Assembly: GCA_001642005.1 (NCBI GenBank)
Contig: LWCA01000074.1
Coordinates: 1 to 60,819, forward strand
DNA: 60,819 nucleotides
From: Intoshia linei
Lineage: Eukaryota > Orthonectida > Rhopaluridae
Reading direction: 5' to 3'
Position 1 is the first letter of the stretch, and every line of letters starts with the position of its first letter. Below are positions 24,601-35,300 of this stretch, one piece after another. The position numbers were made by a program, and so were the translations under genes. The notes below the pieces were generated by a model, which searched no databases, had not been told where the DNA came from, and saw nothing but the letters and a program-made list of their open reading frames with translations.

Positions 24601-25363
24601 AGGGCTATATGACAATAAAAATCGTTTGCAAAATTATTTTTGTGGCCTATCTTTCATTTTGGATGATCTCGAGCTTGGTAGGCTCGGCTTCGTTTGCAAC
24701 TATTTAAAAAATTATATTTGGAAACGTCGCCCGGTAAAGTAGCTAGTAGTTATTGTTTACGGTCATGTAAAAAAAATAAAAGCTAGTCACACATGATGTA
24801 TAACTTTGATTTAATAATTTAGTCATAAAGAATCAAATGATAATTGCTACATCAGTTTTGGGATCTATATCTATCTTTGTTATAATTGTCATAATTATAA
24901 AAGTATGTAGTATAAACATTTGCTTTAAAAGAGTACCCACACTAATGGGTTCATCGGACATTTATGATGAAAAACCGCAAGAAATAACAATGTTAACTGT
25001 AAAAACAGACAGTGAACTATTAAATGAATCGGAAAATGTGTATTCACCAACAATGGATGCTTTAGTTAAACATAATGGAAATACAAACAAAAAATCTAAA
25101 TCAAATACAAAAAAGAAGACTAAATCAATAGAATCTGATGGCACTAAATCAAAAACAGATTCATCTAAAAATGATACATTTTCTCAAGAAATAATTGATG
25201 AAATAAATTCGTTAAAAACCACAAATGACAATATTAAAAAAAAAAGATCTTCGTCATATTCCATATCAGGAAAACAAATTGTATCACCATCCAAAAGTAT
25301 ATTATTAAGAGGTAAATATACAAAAATATTCATTTTTAATATAATATTTTAGATAAAACTTGA
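21605..25363 (+). CDS. Unrecognised single-pass membrane protein, possible CUB-like ectodomain
   Basis: Exons 21605-21888, 21944-22073, 24823-25311 and 25353-25363 keep phase; introns are 55, 2749 and 41 nt. If translation starts at the ATG at 21610 the protein has 302 aa. However, an acceptor-like 'ttag' directly precedes 21605 and no signal peptide is encoded, so a 5' exon is probably missing. The N-terminal part has Cys residues and ends with 'YLDILEGCHESYITRL' and 'CVTFIIERGSGLVDFDFEI', a spacing loosely like the second half of a CUB domain. A transmembrane helix follows ('IIATSVLGSISIFVIIVIII', about 142-165). A cytoplasmic tail of about 135 residues is rich in Lys, Ser, Asn and Thr. Function unknown. 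The large intron contains repeat A and a hAT-type element. Two more membrane-protein genes follow closely on the same strand. Confidence 0.6.
22915..23505 (-). repeat. Dispersed repeat family A, partial copy (membrane-protein intron)
   Basis: Reverse copy recognised by 'tgtgtctgtctgtctgttcc', 'cagtttatttgagaaagtaa', 'ttatatcttcacgacta', 'gtgacgccttcacggtcgca' and 'tcttaaaacaaaaaatttga'. Confidence 0.65.
23645..24576. mobile_element. Non-autonomous hAT-type element with 8-bp target duplication
   Basis: Begins 'caggggtgcacaacgtgcgg' and ends 'ggttgtgaacccctag' just before the flank, so the ends are short imperfect inverted repeats (CAGGGGT... / ...ACCCCTA). Both sides carry the 8-bp direct repeat 'gtctagag' (23637-23644 and 24577-24584), the hAT signature. 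No transposase is encoded; the interior has degenerate repeats of a 'ggtaaaaNNNgattttt' theme. It lies in the large intron of the membrane-protein gene. Confidence 0.8.
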
Positions 25364-25422
25364 TTGTGACTGTGCAAATAAACTTTAATATACATTGTAT
25401 TATTTACATTGTTTTTATTAAC

Positions 25423-25803
25423 ATGATTCTTAAAATATTGGGTATATTTTTTGTTTTTTTTGTCATTATCCAAACGCAAGCTTCTTTAGACATTTATTTT
25501 ATACAGCAAAACAATATAAATTATGTATACTCTATAACAACATTTGTTTCTTATTACATAGCCAGTCTAGTATACTATGGAATCGATTTAGATGCTTATG
25601 GTATTATAAAAGTTTTCAACGTGTACGGTCAAATTGCAGTAAAATTATGTTTCATAACATTAGCGGCTCTTATTTACACATTTCTCGTTTATAATTTCAA
25701 TCGATTAGTAGAATTATTTGTTGAAAAATATGAATTGCCAGTTTCATCTATCTATTTTGTTAAAGGAAAACCACAAATTAGAATTAAACACCAAAAAACG
25801 TGA
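25423..25803 (+). CDS. Unrecognised small multi-pass membrane protein
   Basis: Single open frame of 126 aa from the ATG at 25423, 60 bp after the stop of the preceding membrane-protein gene on the same strand. Three hydrophobic segments: about 1-20 ('MILKILGIFFVFFVIIQTQA'), about 35-58 (around 'SYYIASLVYYGI') and about 75-98 ('KLCFITLAALIYTFLVYNF'). A basic tail ends 'KPQIRIKHQK'. I do not recognise the family. The amino-acid composition and the lack of stops in an AT-rich background support a real gene, but no splice-site evidence is available because it has one exon. Confidence 0.55.
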   Translation: MILKILGIFFVFFVIIQTQASLDIYFIQQNNINYVYSITTFVSYYIASLVYYGIDLDAYGIIKVFNVYGQIAVKLCFITLAALIYTFLVYNFNRLVELFVEKYELPVSSIYFVKGKPQIRIKHQKT

Positions 25804-26089
25804 GATTAATAATTTAATTATAATGTTATTAAAAATCAATAATTGAAAATTTATTTAAAATTTAGCAAGAAAGGAAAAGTTCAAATTTTAATGGGAACAC
25901 TTTGATTGAAATTAATTTAACAAGAAATGTATATATTTTAATGTTTTAATTAAAATTGCATTTTCAAATTGTTTATTGAATGGTAACGGCTGCATATATC
26001 GCAAAAATGTGACCTAAATGTTTTTGTAAATATTAATGCAAGTATTCAATTAATAATGAATATTCAACAAATTATGAAAGTTTTTTGTT

Positions 26090-26574
26090 ATGATGAGTGA
26101 TTCGACAAATAAAAATTATTCCACACTGTGGAATTTGGAAATTTCAAATTGTAGTTACATTATGACATGTTTTAATTTATTTTAGCTACCCTTATATTGA
26201 CAATCTTATGTATATATTTTGTATTTGCAGTTATTTTGATTATTCTTATATATTGCCATAAAAGATGGAAAAAGGAACAGCAAACATTTAACATTAAAAA
26301 ACCTAACTCCACGTCAGTACCTTTCACCATTCCGTACAATATGACTTTATCTGATCCAGATAAATTAGACGCCATTTCGGATAAACAAGAAATTGCCAGG
26401 TATAGACATACGTTTGATGCACTCCGACAAAAGACTTATCAAAGTACACCAGAAATCAACAGTAAAAAAATTATTAAAAATACTACAGAAATACCCAAAC
26501 ATAAACTACTTATTAAAGAAAATAAAAAAGTTACATTTAATGATCAAGAAATGGTACAAATATTTTATCAATAA
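26090..26574 (+). CDS. Unrecognised single-pass membrane protein, two exons
   Basis: Exons 26090-26150 and 26186-26574 with a 35-nt GT-AG intron give 149 aa. A short N terminus (about 20 residues, no charged signal) is followed by one transmembrane helix ('LTILCIYFVFAVILIILIY', about 23-44), the stop-transfer 'CHKRWKKEQQ' and a cytoplasmic tail of about 100 residues rich in Lys, Thr and Asn. The topology would be extracellular N terminus and cytoplasmic tail. No family recognised; the layout recalls small channel-accessory subunits, but no specific motif supports that. Third in a row of same-strand membrane-protein genes. Confidence 0.6.
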
Positions 26575-27490
26575 TCTTTTCACATTTTTGATAATTATTC
26601 ACACTTGAGTAGATTTCTCAAAATTTTAAAACATTAATAAAAATTATAATATATATATTTTTTTGTATAATTGTTGCATACTCATTTTAACTTATTGAAA
26701 ATTACAGAATAGTAAACAAAAATTTTTTAATAGTGAGTAAAACAAATATACAGCAAGTTTTTTATACAATCAGCCTGATGATACATATATGAATCGATGC
26801 TAATGTACAAGAATGGTATATCATATATCTTATATGACTATCGTTGCGAATCAAATTCTTTTCAAGTTTTTTGTACGTCAAATAAAAAAATTGGATATCT
26901 TCAATCAAATCAAATATATCGGCTCACAAAATATTATAAGAGATATATTTAAAGGATTCTAAATTAATTAATTTTAGTTAATAACCGTTATAAAAATATT
27001 GATTTTTAAATATCACCTGAATTTTTGATTTTTTAGAATAAATTTTAACTAATTTGTAACAATGTACGAAAAATTTTAAAAATATAAAATTTCTTAATTC
27101 GTTCGCTAACTATACAGTTCATATATTCATTTCTGACTGTATTCAATTAACCCAATGTCATTTAGTTGATACATTATCAGGAGAGAAATTGTTAAACTGT
27201 AATTTAATGTGTTAGTCAAACACATGTCAGTTTTCTCGTTTGTTTTTAATTAAACTCTACACGTAGTTAACTTTTCAGTCTTCGTGTTAAAAGTGAACCA
27301 CCAGAATAAAAATTGTTTATAAACTTATTTATTCTACACCTACTTGATTGCTAGAGAAATCAGGTTCAGGTTTTGAAAAAAACTATAACATACATTGTAT
27401 AATTGGGGCTTAAAATGTTTTTAATTGGCATCCAAAATAATTGAATTTTTGCATCAGTTCACTTAAATATAGTTAAATCTATATAAACTA
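26575..27490. other. Intergenic AT-rich sequence
   Basis: No gene seen between the small membrane-protein gene and the Tc1 cluster. Confidence 0.45.
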
Positions 27491-27834
27491 CAGTGCGCGA
27501 CATAAGTCTTAGGCACCCCATTGTAATTAATTTAAACACTCCTAATTCATGATTTAAGACCCCCAAAAAAATAATACATTTTGTTTGATAGTACAAAAAC
27601 TAATCATGTTTTTTATAAAATATTAATAACACCAATACCAGGATGAATAAATGTAATAGTTTACTTAATTATAAAATATAATATAAAAGTATTAATTGGA
27701 TTAAATTTCAATTAAAAAATTATTACCAATAATTTTAGACACAAAAGTCTTGGACCCCCTCTGAATTATATTCATTTTTGGTGATTATAATTATTTTTGA
27801 AAGCTTTGATGAAAATTAATTGTTTAATATTTAG

Positions 27835-28821
27835 TATGTAGTCCTTTAGAAGTGACAATGGACTTGATTCTTATTGGAATACTCTTGTATAGGTTTTTTA
27901 TATAAGAATTTGGTATATTATTCCATTAATCTAATGCGACCATCAATAAGTCTTCGACATTGCTTAATCGGTTGTCTAATTTTAATATTTTGTTTTAATA
28001 TGTTTCACATATTTTATATAATATTTATGTCAGGACTCTGTGGCGGCCAGTTTTCTAAGAGTTTAATCCTTCTTGAACTTAAATATTCTGTACTTTTTAA
28101 AGACTTATGGCAAGATGATTATCCTGCTGAAAAAAAGATCTTTTCAAGAAAAAACTTGACGATGTGGTAGACAGAATTCTTATGTATTCGTTGGAATATA
28201 CATTAAAATTGCACTTTAAAAAAATTTGTTCTCCATCATGTCGAATACCACCCCATACCATTATGGTAGAAGAATATTTTAATGTACTTGTAGTGTATTT
28301 GGAATCAAATCTTTTACCTTTAGGCCTTCTTACGTACGATTTTGTGGTGGATATTAGTTGGATTTTGCTTTCGTCGGTAAATATAACCTTGGCCCAATCC
28401 AAATCACTCCATTCCAAATGTAATCGACACCACAACAATCTTTTTTTGATATTACGCTTCGATAATAATGGTTTTTTAGCAGATATTCTTCCGAATAGGT
28501 TGTTTTTGCGAAGATATCTTCTTACTGTTTCTGTGGATATGGTTACAGTTGACTTAATGAATCTCTTTTCACATTAGAAGCAGTTTTACTAGTAAACTTT
28601 CGAGACTCATTGCACAAAAGACGCTCATCTCTTATAGATAGTATAGGAGGACGGTCCGACCTTGGCTTATCTTCAACAGATTGTATACTATTGTATTTTT
28701 TAATTATTTCAATAACAGAATGCCTTGAAATTTTAAGATCTCTAGCAATTTTGTGTTTTGAAATCTCTCCCTTGTGAAGCTCAACTATTTTCTTTCTAAT
28801 TGTTAATGATATCCTAGTCAT
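27835..28821 (-). pseudogene. Tc1-like transposase, near full length, inactivated
   Basis: Starts at the ATG 28821 with a paired-like HTH ('MTRISLTIRKKIVELHKGE' ... 'ISRHSVIEIIKKYN'), a second HTH after a frameshift near 28560 ('TISTETVRRYLRKN'), and then the DDE domain. The first catalytic Asp is in 'WAKVIFTDESKIQL' and the second in 'SFFQQDNHLAIS'; after another frameshift near 28095 comes 'WPPQSPDINII'. The third acidic residue of the usual NPIENLW motif is replaced by TAA, so the catalytic Glu codon has become a stop. The C-terminal 'IVTSKGLHTKY' is still recognisable. At least two frameshifts plus this stop make it inactive. Confidence 0.85.
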
Positions 28822-29142
28822 GATGTCTAATGTTTAAAATAAAATACAATTTATAATGAATAACATTAAAAAATCAGAATATGTACATTTAAAAAAAAAC
28901 CTTGTGATTTCAATTGTATTTATTCTTATTTTTACAAAAATTGTTAGGGGGTTCAAGACTTTTGACGCATGATATATTGAAAGTAACCGTGAAAATAGTA
29001 ATATATTTTTCAATAGAATATTTATTTGTTTACATAATGGTTTTTAAATTTTTAAAAACGATTTACTAGTTTTTGTGCTATCCAGCAAAATCTATACTTC
29101 TGTTGTGGGGTCTGAGACGTTTGACCGGCACTGTAAGTAAAA

Positions 29143-29528
29143 CCTTAATAATGTCCCGATGTGCGGTTCAAAATATAATTAAAAAATATAAAAAGGGGTA
29201 AGGCATAGCTGACTTGCCAAGATCAATTAGAAAACGCATGCTAACATTTAGAGAAGAGGCTATTATAAAAAGGTAATCAATTAAAAACCCATTCTTGACA
29301 GCTTTTTGGCCCGCGCAAAGCCTAGATCTAAATATTATTGAACATATGTGAAAAATTTTGAAAGATATAGTTTATAAGCTAGATCCAACCAATTTAGAAT
29401 AACTGTGGAAATTTATACAGGAAGAATGGGACCGCGTACCTCTAGAAACTATTCAAGATTTGTATGTCTCATTGCCAAGAAGAATTGCATTAGTTATACA
29501 AAATAAAGGATGGAATACTAATTATTAA
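29143..29528 (+). pseudogene. Second Tc1-like transposase, internally deleted
   Basis: The plus strand reads an HTH piece ('MSRCAVQNIIKKYKKG', stop, 'IADLPRSIRKRMLTF') and then jumps to the C-terminal DDE end ('FWPAQSLDLNIIEHM', stop, 'LKDIVYKLDP' ... 'IQEEWDRVPLETIQDLYVSL' ... 'VIQNKGWNTNY'). The middle of the protein, including the first two catalytic Asp residues, is missing; the last Glu survives in NIIEHM. It belongs to the outer element of the cluster. Confidence 0.8.
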
Positions 29529-29620
29529 TAATTTTATATATATTTATCTAATATTTTTATTTAATTAACATAATTAATTGTATTATTTTATAAGTGCTTA
29601 AGACTTATGTCGCTCGGAAT

Positions 29621-31034
29621 TTTGCAATTTTAATTAAAAATACCTATATTTCATTAACCCATATACTTCTAGACAAATTTTTCCAATTTTTTGGCTTTGA
29701 TTTTTCCAAAAAATTGAAAAGTTAATACATACTTGCCTATTTCTCACCATATATAATTTTAGGTAATTACCCATTGTAGTTATGGAGTTATTTCACATTC
29801 CATATGTTCACATTGGAAGAATAAGGAAAATAAAAGCGTGTATATATAAAACCGCATCGTCAATATACTTAATTACTTCATCAAATGGTAGCCAATACAT
29901 GAATTCATCATATGGTATTCATTAAATTCAGTTATCACAACTTTAACAAAAAAAAATATAAAAAATTTTTTCAGTGAATTTTTTTTTTGCTTCGAAAAAT
30001 CATTTATGCCCACTGTCAATGACACAGGAAGCTAATCGGTAAAAACTCATAACTAATATACTCGAATGTTATATAATATACTAATTAATTTAATTTTTCA
30101 TATTTAATTAACTTTGTTTCAATTTGACACGTGTTTTTATAAATGTTATGTTGTGTGACCATATGGTCACACAGGGAGTATATGGGTTAATTATTAAAAA
30201 AGTTTTATAGTTTTTACTTTTTTAGGGTTTTTGAATATTTGTTATTGATCATACATTAAATATAATATCAGAAAATGTCTTAAATCATGAACCAGCCGTG
30301 GCGTAGCGTCATAGTGTGCAAGCTGTTCGCCGAACACCCTAGACAATTCAAAATTTAAAAAAATTATATTTAATAAATAACTTAATTTTTATAATTTAAG
30401 TTCAATATCACATCATAGTTCATATTCAAAATTCATATAAAATGTCAATAATAAATTATCTGTTAAAATCTATCTTTAAAAAACATCAGTACAAAATTTT
30501 AAACTCATAATAAATTTCAATTAGAATAAATTTGTACATCGTAAAAATTGGATAAATATTTTCTATAGAGATTTAAATTCTAAAATTATACTTAACTTAA
30601 GGTGTCTTGAAAATTTAGCGAACACAATTTCATAGTATCTTAATGATAAATTTATGCTCACATTTATAATATGAAAATATTTTCTATAGAGATTTACGTT
30701 GTCAAATTTTACTTAAGGTATGTTGAAAATAAAATGAACACCTTGCATTTAGATATAGATTTAGACTTAACACTATAATTTCATTATTGCTCAAACAACA
30801 TTCTAGCCTCTGCCGAGGGCGAACTCATAATTCTATCGAAAAAATAAATTAACATGTAACAATGTAAAGAATAAAATATTACTTGAAAATGCTACTACAG
30901 TCGGACCTCGGATTGGGGCACCATTTTTTGAAAAGTTCCCCAAAATCAAAGTTTTAGTAAGTTATCTAATTTTTCATTGAACATTTAAACTATTGCACTA
31001 CATTATCCTTACTTACATAATATGCTACGCTATA
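29621..31034. other. Intergenic AT-rich sequence with transposon-end fragments
   Basis: 'gtggcgtagcgtcatagtgt' near 30298 and 'tacagtcggacctcggattg' near 30897 look like ends of DNA transposons. The latter may be a pogo/Tigger-like end matched to 'gttaacgaggaattaggttgta' near 31480-31502, but the match is weak. No gene found. Confidence 0.35.
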
Positions 31035-31320
31035 TTTGTTTATGTGTCAGTGTGTGTTCCCGTTTATTTCAATAACTATAGTCTTAGAATTTTGTAAAGT
31101 CCACATTTCAATTTCCGTTTTCATTTTTTAAAAATGAAACGAACTGGAGAATTTAAACAAATATATAACAATTTCTGATACGGATTTTAAAATCCAATAT
31201 TATTATAACTTCAAATTTTATAAAAATATATCTTTAGGGCCAAAACTCAAAACTACCCTTTTTTTGCAATGAAAACAGCCACAGAATTTAAAAAAATATG
31301 TTGAATGGAATTGAAATAAA
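31035..31320 (-). repeat. Dispersed repeat family A, short copy (intergenic)
   Basis: Reverse fragment of the 3' end of repeat A: 'gtgtcagtgtgtgttcccgt', 'tttatttcaataactatagt', 'cttagaattttgtaaagtcc' and a segment with the 'gggccaaaac' core. Confidence 0.55.
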
Positions 31321-31639
31321 AATTTTTTATTATTTGAACGTATAGTACTATTTATAAAAAAATTTGTAATAGTAATAGTAATTTATTATTTAATTAGTAA
31401 ACATAGTAATTTATTAACGAGAATGTTTTGACACAAAAATCCTCGTTAACGGAATGGGATTTTTTTAGGACCAAAAATTCCGTTAACGAGGAATTAGGTT
31501 GTATTTATTATTGGTGCTAACTAGTGTCAAACCGGTTTACCGAATAAAAATATTCGAAAATTCGGTTTTTAAATTTACTATAAATTTGACACGGTTTCAA
31601 TAATTATAATAAAACGTGAGTTTTTGATATTAAAACGTT

Positions 31640-31713
31640 GGCTTCTTAGCTCAGTTGGTTAGAGCACCGTGCTAATAACGCGGGGGTCGTGGGTTCAATC
31701 CCCACAGAAGCCA
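31640..31713 (+). tRNA. tRNA-Ile (anticodon AAU), copy 1
   Basis: 74-nt cloverleaf: acceptor GGCTTCT / AGAAGCC, D-arm 'gctcagttggttagagc', anticodon stem CCGTG / CGCGG around loop CTAATAA with anticodon AAT, T-arm GTGGG-TTCAATC-CCCAC, discriminator A. A box and B box (gggttcaatcc) are intact and a run of T follows directly as a Pol III terminator. A34 would be edited to inosine. Identical to the copy at 33598-33671. Lies about 640 bp past the 3' end of the SLC6 gene. Confidence 0.97.
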
Positions 31714-32354
31714 TTTTTTTTTTCATAAAATATTTCTTATCTATTTCACTTTTACAAAGTAAAATTACATTAAACCGGTTTTTTTTGCCATTTGTATTAA
31801 CAAATTTGTAAGTTAAAATTCCATTTGAATTCAGTATACAAAATGTAATCAAAAAGAACTTAAATTTATTTAAAACACCAACACTATTATGATTGGTTTA
31901 TATTTGTTGTCTACCTCTCTGGAACTACATAGTGACTAAAATTTAGACGGTTAAACATAGTAAAAATAATATAATAATGATACATATAAATAAATGAGAA
32001 TAATGCAATTGCATTTTGAATTTATCGACAGTTGGATCAGGACCTTTTAAAATTAAAATTCAGAGCTGGGATGCTGTGTGTACGAAACACATAACACTCA
32101 AGCTAGTATTTAACAAGACGGAATACCTGAAAATCCACTTTTCAGTTTGAACACTCATCATGAATTAATTACAATTTATCAGGTTCATGTCGTAAAATCA
32201 TGGTATAAATTATCACAATGATCATTGATTATGGCCGGCTTGAGTTTATTTTATTTTTAAACGGTAATGTAAGATTTAATAAATTTTTTGATAAACAATT
32301 GAATTTTATGGCTCTTGTGAAAATGAAATATAATATTCATGTTAATTATTTATA
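31714..32354. other. Spacer between tRNA-Ile copy 1 and the SLC6 3' end
   Basis: The T-run after the tRNA is the Pol III terminator; nothing else recognisable before the SLC6 stop codon at 32355. Confidence 0.5.
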
Positions 32355-35300
32355 TTAAAGCCTTATTTCTGTGTGTTTGATGTCATCAAAATCTTTTAAT
32401 TTTTCATCACTATATAGTAATTGTGTTTCATTATCTTTTTCAATTTTGAGCCAATTTTCGTTCGGTTTCAAATTAATTTTAATACGCTAAATTGATAAAT
32501 AAAGAAGATGAAAATGTAGCAATAAAAATTTAAACAAGTCGTACGAATATGATAAAATAAGTAAATAGCGAAACTTTTTTATATAATAATAATTGCAAAT
32601 TATGTATTTACTATTAACTATTGAGTAAAAACAAAAAAAATTACTACTGTATGTTTCCTATCTGACTATACAATAATCGTATACAATACTATAATCGAAA
32701 ATATCACGAAACGTTTCTATACAACCAAATTGAGAAATAAAACAAAGCCGAACCTACATAGCTATAGTACTAAAGGCCTCATTTGAAATGAACATTAAAA
32801 AAATTTTTATTTTTCAATATTCATTTTGAATTAATCTAAATTTATTTTGTATGTCAAATTTAAACTGTCAAGTTCAGACCCCGTAGAGGTAGCACTTATT
32901 ACTACTATTTGCGAAAATTTCTTGGACACCTATATTTTATGTTGGCATCGAGCATGGTAGGGTCGGCTCTGAATACAATAATAAAATGAAGCAATGAAAT
33001 ACCTCTAGTAATTTTCCAGGTGTCTTATAAATTCGAATCAGCATTACAATTGGAATAGGTACAACGGATGCCATAGAAAGAATCCAACCTATTGCGATTG
33101 CCCAGGTTGGGAATGAATATTTTCCTAACATTGGTGGTTTCATTTGAGTGATGGTTGCTACTAACATTCCCTAAAAATATTAAATATTTTTAGAGAAACA
33201 TTACAGCCATGATGATCGGAGTGATAAATCTCCAAGTTATAATCCAAAATACACTTGGCTCTATTTTATTCATATGTTTAATTTGTTTAAATAGTCGCCT
33301 GTAATCTAAAATAAATATTCATTGATTTTAGTGTACATATTATCATTGATAATTATCATATATATATATGTAATATTTCCTAATAAAAATAGCATTATAA
33401 TAAGACAATGTAAACGCAAATAATTGTAAAATCAAAAAATTTAGAAGTTGAAGTTCATGTTACAAGTTTTTAATTCTATAGTAACTAAATATAGTTTTTA
33501 AGTTTTTTAAGTATAATAAATTAATATTAAATCGTGTAAATGAAATTGAGTAAAATGAGGTTATATTTATATGCAATGATTACGAGCGAATGACATCGGC
33601 TTCTTAGCTCAGTTGGTTAGAGCACCGTGCTAATAACGCGGGGGTCGTGGGTTCAATCCCCACAGAAGCCATTTTTTTTAATAAATTTAAATTAATCAAT
33701 GTTACCAAAAAATTGTGGCATGTCAGTTTCAATTTATTTAAAACAACAACTGTATATTGTTTTTTTGCAATCATATGTAGAATCTACATTGTAATTAAGG
33801 TATCCATTTTTTTATTAGAAAACCCATTTTACATATGAATGCCTTTTTAATTTTAAGCATTTATCAAAAAAAATTTTAGATCTGTAAACCTCTTATTCAA
33901 ATGTAATTATTGAAATGAATGCAAAAATTTTAAAATAAATAAAAACATAACTTTATATTATTTATAATCAGCTGTTTTATAATCAGTTTGTAATGCCTGT
34001 GATGGGTTTCCGATGTTTGGTGGACTGTTTTGTTTTTTAAATTAAATTTCACCTTATTTATTTTGGTTTTACGAATTTTATTTTAAATATATGAAAATAT
34101 AAACTTTCTAGATCTATATATATATAAATATAGTAGAGTGTCCCACTTTTTTTTATAGAAAAAGTATACCATATAACTATAGTATATCATATAACAATGT
34201 TTCCCATTTACATCAAGGGTATTATATATAAATTTGTAAATCATAATATTAAGGTTTGGTCAGGCGCGGACCGAATAAAATTTTAATAATAAATCAGAAT
34301 AAGCATAAAGTTATTTATGAATATTACCTGAATTACTATTCACACTTTTTATAAAATGGATATTACTAAGCGTATCAAAATAAATTTATATTAAATAAAT
34401 AATTTAAAAAATCACATATCAAACCTTTATACTTGCTTTCACGGGAAATTCAAAATATTTGTAAATTTATAAAATTACTATCTATTAATCATATAATAAA
34501 ATTCTATAAACAACAAAAAAATTCGAATAAATAACCAAGATTTTAATTTTTCTGTTTTAAAATTTATTGCACCTCATACAAATGACTTACATGATAAAGA
34601 TTATAAATACGGTCAAGTTGATGTTATATCAGTAAAAAAAGCCGATATTTAATCCATTATTACAAATACCTCTATTCGATAAATCAATTCAATTCTAAAA
34701 CTGTCCAACAATGAATCAAATATACCAAGTAAAAGTTCACTATTTTATAATATAAACAAAATTTTAAAAACCGTTAAAAAAACTTTAATAAATGATGTAG
34801 CTTCGTTTAACCAAAACTTGTGTTTACATTTTGACGTCAATAGAATAATTAGATATGACGGCCATAAAACTTAGATACTGGCTGTTTGTATTTCTGGAGA
34901 AAATTATTCAATATTTATTGCTTCACGGTCATTAAATAATAGTAAGGGTCTTACAATATATTAATAAATTCTAAATGTCTTGGAGTTAGTTATTTAATAT
35001 TAATGATAAAATATCTATGGTGATTTGCGACACAATAAGCTCCAACACCGGTATTCATCAGGGTGTAATAACTTATTTTAAACAGATTTTGCCAGAGTTT
35101 ACATACAAAGGTTGTCGGTTTCATATATTAGACCTTATACTTATACGTGTTTTTTATACTGTTTTTCAAGTTAATACAAATTCGCCCAATATTCCATGTT
35201 CGTTTGTAACAAAATTTATTATAAAATCTAAATATATCGGAGAAATTAATAGAGTACACAATGCTAATTTACAGGGAAATTGGCGTAATGCCTACAAAGA

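Larger units (their letters stand above)
27491..29620. mobile_element. Nested Tc1/mariner elements, all inactive
   Basis: Three sets of Tc1-type ends occur. (i) 'gcgacataagtcttaggcac' at about 27497 pairs with 'gtgcttaagacttatgtcgc' at about 29596. (ii) 'acacaaaagtcttggacccc' at about 27738 pairs with 'gggggttcaagacttttgac' at about 28949. (iii) 'gtctgagacgtttgaccggcactgta', of which only a right end near 29110-29138 was seen. Two transposase relics lie within, one on each strand (separate entries). The simplest reading is a Tc1 copy inserted into an older one; alternatively sets (ii) and (iii) are inner and outer repeats of an IR/DR-type Tc1. Confidence 0.75.

Noticed and set aside
28164-28577. 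Plus-strand ORF across the Tc1 cluster
   Set aside because: It is antisense to the minus-strand transposase, which has clear Tc1 motifs.
31646-31852. Minus-strand ORF '[17 protein letters not shown]...' over the first tRNA
   Set aside because: It is the antisense translation of tRNA-Ile, a well-known spurious ORF; the cloverleaf explains the sequence.
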